Assembly (NCBI GenBank): GCA_045645985.1
Contig: JAZRJV010000002.1
Span: forward strand, 1 to 35,401
Direction: 5' to 3'
Length of the DNA stretch: 35,401 nucleotides
Source of the DNA: RGIG9060 sp045645985
GTDB taxonomy: Bacteria > Spirochaetota > Spirochaetia > Treponematales > Treponemataceae
Shown here: positions 9,501-21,500 of the stretch, in pieces
Layout of the letters: every line of letters starts with the position of its first letter
How positions within the stretch are numbered: the first letter of the stretch is position 1
Program-made: the position numbers and the translations under genes
The notes under the pieces: model-generated
What the model was told of the DNA's origin: nothing
Database searches by the model: none
The model's input: the letters and a program-made list of their open reading frames with translations, nothing else

Positions 9501-12500
9501 GAAAAAATCTATTGGAATGAATCTGCTAAAAATGCGCAAGGGTTTGTTTGTATTGGTGTAAATGAAACTTTATCAGGTTATGCAAATTTAAAAACACCAA
9601 TTAAAGCTAATTTCCAAAGTACAGTAAGCGGATTAGACATAAAAGTTAAAGACAAAAATATTGTAATTACAGGAAAAACTCCTGGAGTTTACGAAAATGT
9701 AGTTGTAGTTGCTCAAGATAAAGAAGGTATATCATATACTTCTGCACCTATTTCTGTAATTGTTGATAGCGATACTCCTGTTGTAAAAATTTCTAGTCCT
9801 TTGGACTATTCTTATGTTCAAGATTTAGTACAACTCAAAGGTTCTATAAATGATTCTGTGGGAATTTTAAAAAGCGAATATTCTCTTGATAATGGGCAAA
9901 CTTGGATAAATTTTGATGTTGCTAATTTAGGCTCAGTTGATTTTGATATTCCTCTTGATTTTACAGATATTCCTGAGGGTACAATTTCTATCGATGTAAG
10001 AGTAACTGATAGAACTGCAAAAACTCGAACAGAAAGATTAGTTGTTTTCAAGGATGTTAGTGCTCCTGTTGTTAATGTGCTTGTGCCTTGTGCAGAAGAT
10101 AGAGTAAACGGTGAAACATTGATGGTTTTTGAAGTAACAGATAACGGAAAGACTTCTACTGTTTGTTACAATGGCGAAAATGGCGATTCTGAATTGCAAA
10201 TGCAACAATATATTCCTTGTTTTGTTGGAAATAAAGAACGCCCTATTTCACAAGATATGAAATTCACATTTACAGACAAAGCTGGAAATAAACTTGAATT
10301 AAACGAATGGCAATTTATTGTTGACTTAGAATCAGATTTGCCAGTTCCTGAAATTCATGTTCCTTCAGATAACGAAATTATCCAAAACGATTTTGTAATT
10401 TCTGGTGTTGTAATTGATGATGACGGTGAATCTAAGATTTATTATAAGATAGATGACTCTGAATTTATCGAAGTTCCAGGATATGGTTCAAGTTTCTCTA
10501 TTCCTATTGCTCTAAAATCTATGACAGATAACGAACATACAGTTACTGTTTATGCTGAGGATATTTACGGAATTAGAAGTAAAACAGTTGTTCGTCCATT
10601 TAGAATTTCTCTTGAAGAACCAAAAGGTGCTGTTGAATTGCCAGATATCAATAAAACTGTAAATGGTGTGGTTTTAGTTTCTGGTTGGGCAAGTGATAAA
10701 AACGGAATTTCAAAAGTTCAAGTTTCTATTGATAATGGTGTAACTTTTAATGAAGTTGCAGGAACAGAAAAATGGACTTACGAATTTGATACTCGTGTAA
10801 TAAAAGACGGAACTCACGCTATCTTTATCAAAGTTTGGGATGGATACAATATTCAAGGTATTTATTCAAGTTTGATAAATGTTGATAACACAGCTCCTGA
10901 AATCAATCTTGAATTACCAGTCGATGGTTCAAAAACTACAAAAATGCTTTTCTTCTCAGGTCAGACAACTGATAATATCGGTTTGAAGAGTTTGAAAGCA
11001 AAAATTAGTAATCTTGAACTTAGACAAAAAGCAGTTCCTGCTGAATTAGCAGAAATGGAATTTGTTCCAGAAGAAATTATTACTAAAACTGTAGACTTAT
11101 CAGGCTTGGCAGATGGTTTCTATAATATCGAACTTATCGGTGAAGATGCAGGTGGAAATGTAACTCGTGTTTCAAGAAATATTGAACTTAGTAAAGAAAG
11201 TGATGGTGCAAAAATTGATATTCTTACACCATTGAATGGTGAATATTTACAAGGTATGTTTAACTTGTATGGAACAGTTGTTACTGAACAGCCATTTGAA
11301 ACAATAGTTCTCTATGTGGATGGTCAAGAAACTGCAGTTACAGAAGTTTCCTCTACAGGATATTTTAAATTTACTCTTTCACCAACAAATATGACTTCAG
11401 GTTCTCATGTATTGCAAGTTCGTGGACTTTTAGGTGAAAAAATTATTTCTTCTAACGAAGCTTATGTTATTTATCAACCTCAAGGTCCATGGATTACAAT
11501 AGATAATTTTACATACGGTGATTTTGCTTTTGAACGACCTTACATTGAAGGAAGTTGTGGTTATGCCTTCACAGAATCTGAAATTCTTGCGTTGAGAAAC
11601 AAAAAAACTCCAAAAGAAGAAAAAGAGCGTCTTGAAAGAAAAGAAGTAAGTTATGTAGAACTTAGTTTTGATAACGGAAAGACATTTACTTCTCTTGGAA
11701 CAACAAAAAAATGGCGTTATCGAGTTGAAAATGAAGATATGCCAGCAGGATATCACTTCTTGATTGTTAGAGCTGTTATGAAAAACGGAGAAACAGCTGT
11801 AACTAGATGTATTGTTCAAATTGATAAGGAATCTCCATCAATTAAACTTATTGCTCCTGTTCCAGGTGGAGCATTTAATGAAACTTTGGAATTTGCAGGA
11901 CTTACTTCTGATAATATTAACTTAAAAGATGTTAAAGTTACTTTAAGAAGTGGTGATAAATCTTCTTACGAAGTTCCAAGTTTTATTCAAGGTTTGTATT
12001 TTGACTGGCACTTCTTAGGTGCAACTATGTTTGATGTTGGTTTAGGTCTTACATTCTTTGATGATAATGTAAAATTACAAGCACAATTTGGTCAGATGAC
12101 ACAAAGTCAATATGAAATGCTTTGTAACTGGGGTGGCCATGAAGTAACTAAATTCCGTTATGGTGGAAATGTTGTGGGTGCAAAACTTTTGGCTAATGTT
12201 GCATATTTGCCTTTCAGATTTTTCTTTGGACCAGACTGGGAATGGTTAAGTGCAAACATAACACTTGGTGCAAACTTCTCTAGATTCTCAGAAACTCAGA
12301 GTGGAAAAGCTCAGTTCTTGTCTGCAGTTTTGGCTCAGTTGGAATTCCCTAGAATTACAATTCCAAAACAAAAGATGTTTAGAACATTCTCTGTATATAC
12401 AGAATTTCAATTATGGTTTATTCCAACCGATGTTGAAGTTCCTGTGGATGCAACAGAAACAATCCCATCTGTTGTTCCTCAGTTAAGTGCTGGATTGCGT

Positions 12501-12515
12501 GTAAATGTGTTCTAA
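6570..12515 (+). CDS. Giant Ig-repeat protein with C-terminal outer-membrane barrel-like domain (1,981 aa)
   Basis: Start chosen at ATG 6570, with AAGGTGG (6558-6564) upstream. A GTG at 6561 is in frame but would use part of that ribosome site as codons. The N-terminus is a classic Sec signal (AKKVL, hydrophobic core, cleavage near SAFA). About 18 Ig-like repeats follow, each roughly 90-105 residues, typically opening with D-x-x-x-P and carrying (V/I)xGxxxDxxG(I/V)xxVxYSxDG; good examples begin near nt 6790, 7095, 7375, 9765, 10325, 10885 and 11820. From about nt 11990 the character changes to alternating aromatic/small residues ending in LRVNVF, with a terminal Phe as in outer-membrane beta-barrel proteins. 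I infer a barrel-anchored Ig rod, autotransporter-like in layout. It is the first gene of the operon with two giant lipoproteins, 31 bp before the next start. Function unknown; adhesion or envelope scaffolding is plausible. Confidence 0.85.
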   Translation: MAKKVLCFLLVLVLSFTSAFAKKEIEEKDVENKESWKESFDISAKKPGKYNIFITAEDQGGNSIIEGPHNIYIDPESDLPISGITNPRNNMRVPGNLNIVGTCIDDDAVERVEIILDGDKENPLQATGKDFWSYYLDTTQMAEGAHTIDVYGIDINGKVGHETSVTWHLDRRQPQTVIESHQMGDLVAKKINITGTVSDGNGIASVEYSLDGRETYKKAKIKTDKSGTNCTFSVPINTKDLPDGGVVLWFRAYDKQGTRGLTSFLFFVDNTSPDVKIISPEPKESVNGKFTVTGFAKDVIGLESLSWQFGQETGTFELLKGNPYWSLELDAKKVIASSQDLIITAVDIMGNIITKKQKILIDPIADLATIKMETPTELQSFFDDAYIRGYAVDDDGVDSVYWSVDGGEEHKIVTDGAFYENISKKIPSLSVGDHSVKIYAQDIHGLNGTPTVINFNLPGKIPSFDKISVFKGTKENATVDYVPGVELNPESGAELKFDINSESGLKNVTYQFSGMSEVVIDTLSKKGVTTVSVPVNNCKWGFSEVKLVATDIHDRKVEKSAYVYVTNLTITRGEPEVVFSDNTVAQDGFIDMAAPQIVTGFFMGGKAEKVRFNPPTPFANVKLEGNVIRIIPNKDAVGVSDSVHVIVTTDKGIEYSSKTLHLKTKIPAPIITLDKEGILDGRSTITLKGKITPAADLAVKAVSYRVLHKDGNGSWKRVRYDVRTNEFTASLPATTFADGVSVVEFRAVDSQNQDSFKAVFVDKVPPAPVPGEDGKKVPLPPPSIGWLDGKYCYYTVSYSETATLNYVKLAGSVLSECNNVMVGMIPPEKMAPGKNALEISVKDINGKDYKAAHTFSKSGKLDIYLQSVDNVPYTSGMEVVVPGPGSTEVAPNLAVEIKSDLPVANVFYSIDGGTERKAPEVKVVGTNTYQASLSLSGFPAEQTRFSVKVETNDGNFTGTAGTITVIRKRDASLIEDTEKIYWNESAKNAQGFVCIGVNETLSGYANLKTPIKANFQSTVSGLDIKVKDKNIVITGKTPGVYENVVVVAQDKEGISYTSAPISVIVDSDTPVVKISSPLDYSYVQDLVQLKGSINDSVGILKSEYSLDNGQTWINFDVANLGSVDFDIPLDFTDIPEGTISIDVRVTDRTAKTRTERLVVFKDVSAPVVNVLVPCAEDRVNGETLMVFEVTDNGKTSTVCYNGENGDSELQMQQYIPCFVGNKERPISQDMKFTFTDKAGNKLELNEWQFIVDLESDLPVPEIHVPSDNEIIQNDFVISGVVIDDDGESKIYYKIDDSEFIEVPGYGSSFSIPIALKSMTDNEHTVTVYAEDIYGIRSKTVVRPFRISLEEPKGAVELPDINKTVNGVVLVSGWASDKNGISKVQVSIDNGVTFNEVAGTEKWTYEFDTRVIKDGTHAIFIKVWDGYNIQGIYSSLINVDNTAPEINLELPVDGSKTTKMLFFSGQTTDNIGLKSLKAKISNLELRQKAVPAELAEMEFVPEEIITKTVDLSGLADGFYNIELIGEDAGGNVTRVSRNIELSKESDGAKIDILTPLNGEYLQGMFNLYGTVVTEQPFETIVLYVDGQETAVTEVSSTGYFKFTLSPTNMTSGSHVLQVRGLLGEKIISSNEAYVIYQPQGPWITIDNFTYGDFAFERPYIEGSCGYAFTESEILALRNKKTPKEEKERLERKEVSYVELSFDNGKTFTSLGTTKKWRYRVENEDMPAGYHFLIVRAVMKNGETAVTRCIVQIDKESPSIKLIAPVPGGAFNETLEFAGLTSDNINLKDVKVTLRSGDKSSYEVPSFIQGLYFDWHFLGATMFDVGLGLTFFDDNVKLQAQFGQMTQSQYEMLCNWGGHEVTKFRYGGNVVGAKLLANVAYLPFRFFFGPDWEWLSANITLGANFSRFSETQSGKAQFLSAVLAQLEFPRITIPKQKMFRTFSVYTEFQLWFIPTDVEVPVDATETIPSVVPQLSAGLRVNVF

Positions 12516-12546
12516 TTGTTGTTAGCGTTTTTATATGAGGTTATAC

Positions 12547-15500
12547 ATGTTTTCGAAAAAAACTTTTGCTGTGGCAAGATTAGTTATTCTCTCTTTTATC
12601 TCATTGTTGTTTATGACTTGTGATCCAGGTCTTGGAAAGGCTGTTGATACACAAGCTCCAAAGGTTGCAATAAAATTCCCTGAAACAAAAAGTGTTCTAA
12701 AGGGTGGGTTTGTTATGAAAGGAACAGCTAGCGACGAAGTAAAGGTTGCTAGTTGTGATGTTATTTTTAAAGATATTAACAGCCCTAAAGAATATAAATT
12801 TAAAGCAAATGTTTCAAATGATGAATTTTCTATTGCGTTAAATGCTCCAAGAGCTGATGGAACTTTTGAAATTCCAGATGGAGACTACAATGTTACAGTA
12901 AAAGTATCTGATGCTTACAGAAATTCTACAGCAGATGTTGTTTATACAATAGATAATACTGCCCCAACAGTTTTGATAACAAGTCCAAACTCATATAGTG
13001 AATCAAACTGGCCTAACATGTACAAAACTTTTAGTATTAAAGGTGAAGTATATGATGCAACAACAATTTCAGAAGTAACAGTTTATATAGTTGATGAAAA
13101 TGGTACTATTCTAGATGATCTTGTTGCAGAAGGAACTAACACTTTTTCCGCAAGATTTGATAATCCATTCGGTGAAGAAAAAGAATGTTTCTATTATGCA
13201 GTTGCAAAAGATGCAGGTGGAAATGTAAATACATATTGTTACCACAGTTCTGATATTAGAAAATTGTTAGCTGAAAGTAATAAATCAGAACAACAGTCAC
13301 AAACAAAAAATACTTTTCCATCAATAAATGCTATTGGATATGTTGACCAAGGACAAGAAAATAATTTAACAGATGAAATTGATAGTTCTGTTTTATTAAA
13401 TGTAAAAATTGACAACAATAAATCTGAAAAAAAAGCAGATAGCTTTCCTGGATTTAAATATTTTGCACAAGATACTGCTCAAGTTCAGTGGCTTAACATA
13501 AAAAAAGGTGGTGCTTCTGGTATTGCAATTGGAACTCCTGTTTTAGGAACAATTATGCCTCCAACAGACCAGAGTGCATTGGATTATTCTTCTGTAACTG
13601 TGTGGGTTGCAAGTGGAATAGATGGTTCTTCTGAAAATTTTGAACCATATTCTGATAATAATAAATTGGAATGTTGTACAATAGCTGATGAAGAAACAGG
13701 TGATAAACAAGTAAAATTGAAACCTGTTGGAGAAAGTTTAAGTTTTCAAATAGATTCTCATCCTGGAAATGATAATAACTGGAAAACTGGTTATTACAAA
13801 GCAAAAATTTATTTTAAAACTGACTCTAATATTGAAGGCTCTGACGAATGTATTTTCCAAGTAACTTCTGGGGCTCCAAAATTAACAGAAGGTAATTTTG
13901 CTGAAAATGAGTTTAGTTCATATTATCGTGGATATATGACAGGAAAAACTGTTTCAGAAAGCAAAAATTATTTATCAGGAAAATCATTAACAAGTGATGA
14001 AAGTTCTTCTGTAGAAATGGAATGGCAAAAAACAGGTGCTAACATCTACGGAGAAAAATTTGATTCTCCTGCATATAAAAATATTCCAGATAGTGAAGGT
14101 GTTTACCGAATCCCGATTGAAATTGACACAGTTTCTCATGAAAATGATGGAGAATATACATATACAATTACTGCCGCACCTAATTCAACACTTTCTACAG
14201 TAATTTCTCGTGTTGTTGTAATTGATACAAAAAATCCAGTAATTGTTCTAAATAATTTAGAAAACAATAAGGTTTTAGATGAAAAAACTTATACTGTAAA
14301 AGGTAATATTGATGATGCAAACGGTATTTCACAAGTTGAATATCAGTTGTTTGCAGGTGATACTCAGGTTTTAGCTAACGGAAATTCAGTTTCTGGTTGG
14401 GTTGTGATTGACGGAGCTAAATCTTCTATAGAATTACAACTTTCAAATTTGACAGTAGGAACTTCTTATACATTAAAATTGAGAGCAACTGATATTGCTG
14501 GAAATATAAATGGAGAAAATGACTATACATATACATTTACTCTTGATAATGTTAAACCAGAAATTTCAACAACTGTTTCTCCTTTGATTATGTATGATAA
14601 CGATAATAATTCTGAAACAGCAGAAGAAGAAACTGTAAATGGAACTATAAAAGTAAACACAAAAGTTTCTGATTCAAATAAATTGAAAGCTGTATATTAT
14701 ACTTTTGATTCATCTTTGGCAGATAATGCTGATTGGTCAGGTGAAAATAAATTTACAGATTCAGAACTTTCAAACGGAAAGATAATTGAAGTTGATACAA
14801 CTAAATATTCTGATAAAACAAATCTTCCTCTAAGAATAAAAGCTGTTGATGGTGCAGGAAATTATACAATTAAGGTTTTAAATCCAGTAATCAATCAAGA
14901 ATCTGATAGACCGATGATTACACCATCTAACTTTAGCGAACTTAACAACATTGATGAAGCTGGAATGACTTTTAGTGGTGGTGTTAATGTTTATACTAAA
15001 ACAAATCCTAATATGATTTTTACTGTTTCAGATGATGATTTAGTAAAAGGATATTTTGTTAAAATCAATGAAGGCAACTATAAAAATACTCCAGAAGCAG
15101 AAGTAAATTTATCTCAAAAAATTATGAGTTACTCTGTTAAAGATTTGGATTATGGTCGTCATACTTTAACATTCAAAGTTGTAGATCAAAACTACAAAAA
15201 CGATGCTGAAACTCCAAATAGTTTTGTTGAACAAAAATTCTATGTTGCTATTGATGATGGACAACCACAATTAACTTTGAATAATGCAAATAATCAGTTT
15301 GTTGGAGAAAGATTTGAAATTTCCGGTAAAGTTTTGGACGAAAACGGTATTGAGTGTATTCATCTTCAATCAAAAGAATCTAGTAATATATATTCATCAT
15401 TAGTTTTAGGTAATGGATTAAACGATGATGGAACTTTCTCTTATGAATTTGTAGTTCCTAGTGTAAAAGAATCTATTGTTATTACAGCTATAGATAAGAT

Positions 15501-18500
15501 TGGAAATTCAAGTTCTGTTGATTTTAATTATTTAGTTGATACAGAAAAGCCAAATGTTCAAGTTACAACTAGAACTTTAGCAGTTAATAGCGATTCTCCT
15601 CTTACTAGAGTTGAAGGATATGCTTTTGATAGTGAAAGTTCTCAAAGTGATAAGAGTGGTATTGATCAAGTTAGATTGAAAGTAGGTTCTTCTATTACAG
15701 GAATCAATGATGAAGAGTCTATTTTAGCAACAGGAAGTATTGATAATAATGGACAATTAACTTGGGATGCTACTTTAGATTTGTCTGGATTAGCTAATGG
15801 TACTCATAATATTTATGTAGTTGCTTTTGATAATGCAGGAAATATGTCTGATGAAGATATTGTTACAGTTTCTATTGATGCAGATGTTCCTTTAGTTACA
15901 CATAATTATCCTAATGGTGATATTGGTGTAAAAACAGAGTCCTTCATAATTGAAGGTTTTGCAACTGACTCAAGTGGAATTAAGACTGTAACAGCAAAAA
16001 TTCAAGGGCAAAATAATAACTTAGCTGGTAGATATGACAAAGATACAGAACATTGGGAATTTACAGTTCCAACTACAAATGATGGATCTTTAGTTATTGT
16101 TATCAGTGCAATAGATAATTGTAATAAACGCTCAGAAGATGTTAGTTTAACTGTAAAACTTGATTCAAAAGTTCCAGTTGTAGAATTTACTAACATTGAT
16201 GCAAATGGTACATCAAAACAAACAGGTTCTGCTCCTTATGTAACAGTTTCTTGTTCTGATGAAACTTCTGGTGTAAATAATTTTGAATACAAATTCTACT
16301 ATAAACCAAATAATGCTGATGATTTTGAGCTGTTCAGCAATAGCAATGCTTCTGGAGCAATCGATTGTTCAGGCTCAACTTCTACAAATATCAGAATCAA
16401 TATGGCTAGTAGAACATCTGCAAATGGAAAAGGACCTTTTGTTGATCAACTTTCAGAAACAGATGGAATTTGGAAATTGTGGTATTCCGTATCCGATGGG
16501 GCAAATCACACAGCAGAAGGATGGTCTCCTGAATTTATTGTTGACCGCCATGCTCCTACACCAACAGTTAATGATGTTAATGATTTGATAAAACAAGGTG
16601 ATGCTCTAACTGTTTCAGGTACTGTAGTAGATGATTTTGGTGGAACAATAGATCATGTTACAGTTTCTGTTATTCACAGTTCTTATAATAGTGATGATCT
16701 TGAAAAGTTCAAAAAAACATTCTCATTAAATGATGGATTAGTATGGAATCCTTCTGAATGTGTGTATAACTGGACTGTTACTTGGGATGAAGATAATTCA
16801 CCTTTTAAATATCCTGATAATTATGAAATTGTTATCACCGCTTATGATGTTGCAGAAAATCAGTATGAAATTAAGAAAGCTGTTTCTTGTGATAATACTG
16901 CACCAAAAATTATTTTTACAAAGCCATACTCATATTCTGTTGATTCTGTTGGAAAAATAACAGTAGGTACTGAAGTTAATTCTCCGATAGGTTCTACATC
17001 TGTAAATGCCAATATTGATGAATTTAAAATGAATGAAATTTATTATCAAATTGGTGGTACAGCAGAGGTATTTGCAGAAGGTAGTGAAGGAACTGCAGGA
17101 TATAAGGTAACTGGTGTTTCTGTTATAAACGGTGGTATTCAAGATGCAGAAGAAGATGGTGTAAAAGAAGATCCTATACCTGAATTAAAAGGTTTTTGGA
17201 AAAGACTTTCTGATGCTAACAATGGATTTACAGCTGATATTAATACTTTAACATATTTTACAGAAGGTAAAACAAAAGAATTATTAGATAATGATGATTC
17301 TAATGATAAAGCAATTATTCAAACTCTAGAAGTTCATCTTGTTGCGATTGACCTTGCAGGAAATATCAATTATTGTGCAATGCCAATAAAAGTTGATACA
17401 GATACTGATAAACCAGAAGTATTGGTTCTTTCACCAAAAACTGTTTTAGAAAATTCTGATTTAGTAGCAAATGTTGGTGGAACAACAACTCTTTCTGGAA
17501 CTGTTTCTGATGATAATAGTGTTCACAGTGTTTGGGTAAATATTGAACTTGATGGCGGAAATTATGTAGATGGCATTCTCAAATCTCGATTAGATTCTGA
17601 CACATTTAGTGTTGACTATTCAAATGCTGAATATGGAGTTTCAAATCCTCAGTCTATCACTATTGATGAAGAGAATAAAACTTTTACACTTCCACAAAAT
17701 GATGCTAACTACTTTAAATCAAAAAATAAATGGTATAAAGTAAATCTTGGCGAAAATGGTAAAACTACTACAACATGGAACTTAATGTTGAATAAAGATA
17801 GCGAGTTTGATATTGCTGGAAACTTACAGAAGTATTTTGAAACAGATGTATCACTAGAAGAAACTTCTCTTAAAATTAGAGTAATTGCTCTTGATGAAAA
17901 GCAAGGCGATGCAGATTTAACAAAAACAAAATTAAGTGACATAAAAGAATTTACTCTTAGAATTGACTCAGGAAGTCCAAGTATCATTATTAACAATATT
18001 GATAAAATTCCTGTTGAAGGTTCTTATATCGGTGGGAATATTGAATACTACTTAACTTTTGTGGATGATGGTAAAATTACATATTGGTCTGTAACTGCAA
18101 AAGGTAGCAAAGGCGAATATGAAATTGCTTCTGGTTCTCCGATGGCTAATACACAAAATGAAGTTATTACTCTCAATACAACTGAAATAAATGACCGATG
18201 TGGTAATGTAATCACATTAAAAATTTATGCAGAAGATAACTCAAAAGATGCTTCAGGTCAGGTTGAAAACAATAAAACTTCTGAAGAAACATTTAAGTAT
18301 ACAATCGATAATTCTGCTCCAGTGGCATCAATCGCAGAAACTATCGACGGAAAAGAGTATTTAATTGCAACTGAATCTGTTGTTGGTGACACTACAGGTG
18401 ATCATCGAGAAATTGAATCAAGAGGAAATCACTTAAGAATAAAATCTAAGTCTGCTCTCCTTGCTGGAAAAATTTCTGATGAAATTAATGGTAGTGGAAT

Positions 18501-21500
18501 AGATTTCGTAATGCTTTACTTCACAAAAATGGAGAACGGTACTAGATACATCTATAACGCTGGTATCAATGAAAATAACAAAACTGCAATTACTAATAAA
18601 ATTTCTCTCAAAGATAAAAATGGTGTGGAACAACAAATTTATTTCCCATTAGACAGTCTTAAGAATGTGAGTCGTAACAATAACTGTCAATCAACAACTG
18701 ATTATATCATCATAGATAAAGCTGAAGGTTTGTTAGATAACGGTTCTAACGGTGATCGTGATGGTTATGACGAAAACATCAAAGCAAATGGTGAATGGAT
18801 GCTTTCTTTCGATTCTACAAATTTGAAAGATGGTGTTTACGATATAACTTATGTTGTAGTTGATATTGCAGGAAATGCTCGTTTCTACACAGATTCTATG
18901 TTTGTACAAAATCATGCACCTATGATTAATTCTGTTATTTTAGCTACAGATGTAAATGCTGATGGTAGTTGTGATATAGATGAATTAAACGCTGATGGTG
19001 AAGCTGAAAGATTTGATACTTCAGATGAAATTGCAAATACAGGATTTATTGTAAGAAATAATGTCTTAAAAATTAAGATTAATGTTACAGGTGGAACTGA
19101 ACCTCTCAAATATTTCTTAAAATATCGAAATTCTTCTGGTATAGAAGTAACTACAAATTCTTCAAATGAAGGATATTCTACAGGTATATTTACAATAACT
19201 GATTTCCCACAGGATGGAAATGCAACTTATACTGTTTGGGTAGAAGACTCAGTAGAGGCACAATTATCTCTTTCAAGTGGCACAACTGAAATTGGTTTAA
19301 TTCTTGATAATCAGGATAATGTAAAACCTGTTACTCAGTTATTTGAACTTAATACAATAGAAGAAGAATCTAAAAACTCAAATAAATCCAGAGGAAGTTT
19401 ATATACTATTCTTGATTCAGATTTAAATGAAATTGTTCAAGGTCATATTGAACCTCGTGAAAATTCTACTTATGATAACACAGATGCAAATGACCCTGAT
19501 GTAAGTGGTACAATTATTCTTCGTGGTGAAAGTTATGATGATCAGAGAATTTCTTCAATTAGTTTGAATCTCAATGGAAATATAGTTGATATTGCAAATT
19601 GGGAAAACAATAAATTAGTTGGAAAAAATGGTGCCACAATTAAAGATGAACTAGGACTTTCTGGTCATTATGTTGAATGGGCATATCCATGGGATACAAA
19701 TTCTATATCTTCTAAAAATGTAAATGTTACTGTAATTACAGAAGATGCTTCAGCTAATAAAAACGCAGATAAAGAATATTCTTCTTCTGATAATATCCCT
19801 AGAACTGAAGAAAATAAATTTAGCAATCTTAACTGGGGCTACAGCAAAATGACTGTGGATGTTGTACCTTATATTACTGATATTAAGCGTAATGGTGGTT
19901 ACATGACTAAGCGAACTAGAAGTGGTTCTTATCCACTTTTACGAGGCGAAGTAGGTAATACAGTGATAGGTTTTAATCTTACTGCTGGTACTATAAAACT
20001 TACTATTGCTAGTGATAAAAATGGTAGTACAACACTTGCTACAATGGAAAGTATTGAAACTTCTGGCTCTAATATTACATTTACAGTTCCAAAAACTGCC
20101 AAAGATGGATATTTGCACTTAACAGTAAATAATATTCCTTCTTTAAATAATACAAATGAACGAAGTCTAGAATCAAATGTAGAAGCAAAAGATGCAACTT
20201 CTAAATTCTGGACAGACGATCGTTTTATCAGAGTTTGGCAAGATACTGATAGATTTGGAAATAATCAAAAAGGTGATACAGGTGTAATCTTAGCTCAAAA
20301 TCCAGCGTATCCAGCAATGGCTATGGACGATGGTGGAAAACTTTACGCATCATATACAAACTATTCTATGCATAATGTTTATTACACAACAATTTATGAT
20401 GCAGAAAAAAATTCTGGAGGTTCATCTACTGCTGTATTTAATGGTTACGACTCACCTGAGGAAACAACAATTTATGTAACTGGTTCTGGTTCTGGTGCTC
20501 AAGTAAATGTTGCTTATATGGCAAACTATCAGTCTGGAGGAGATTACGCAAAATGGACTCATCATATTGATGATGCAGGTGGATTACATTTGTATGATCC
20601 TCACTTAAAAACAATGAATTCTACTGAAACAAATACTGAAAGCACATTTGATTACAATGTTGCAGGATTTAGAAGTCATTGTATGAGTCGTTTTGAGTTG
20701 TTGTATCATGATAAGCAGTTCCAGCAATTTAAAAACTTTAGGCTTACTAGAGCAACTGCCGATATAGGAAAATATATCCACACTGCTTATTACGATATTG
20801 ATACAATGTCTATTCATTATTCAAATGTTAGTATCAAGAAGAGTAATAACTATTCTACTCATGTAGGGCGTCAACAGTTTGAAGCTTCTTGGGTAAATAT
20901 TGATGGTGGATATGATGAACATGATACTCAACAAATGGAAGGAAAGCCTTTTAAACGAGCAGACGGTACAGATTGGGAAATCTATTCTGATGGAGATTAC
21001 AACATAACATTAGGTGATAGTCAATTTACAGATGAATTATCAAGAAGTTCTGCAACTGGAGAGTATGTAGGAATAGATGTAACTCCAGATAAACATTATC
21101 CTGTATTGGCTTATTATGACCCTGTAAATCATGTTGTTAAATTGGCAAGAGCTAATGCTGAAAATCCAAAACGAAATATGGATTATAAGGATAAAGGGCA
21201 AAGTTCTTGTCCTAATGGAGCTGACAACTGGAAAGTTCAGAGAGTTATAACAGATGCTTCTGACCCTAACTATACAACTACAAATGGTAACTATGTAGAT
21301 ATGCAAATTGATGATAAAGGTTATGTGCATGTTGTATTTGTAAACGGTCGTGGTGAGTTGATTTATGTAAAATCTACAAATAAGCCAAACGATGGAAATA
21401 CTCCTTATACATTTGGAAAGAGTGTAGTTATAGCAGAAAACTCACCAATGAATGTGGATCTTACAGTTAGAGGAGAAACTCCTTACATTGGATACTTAAC

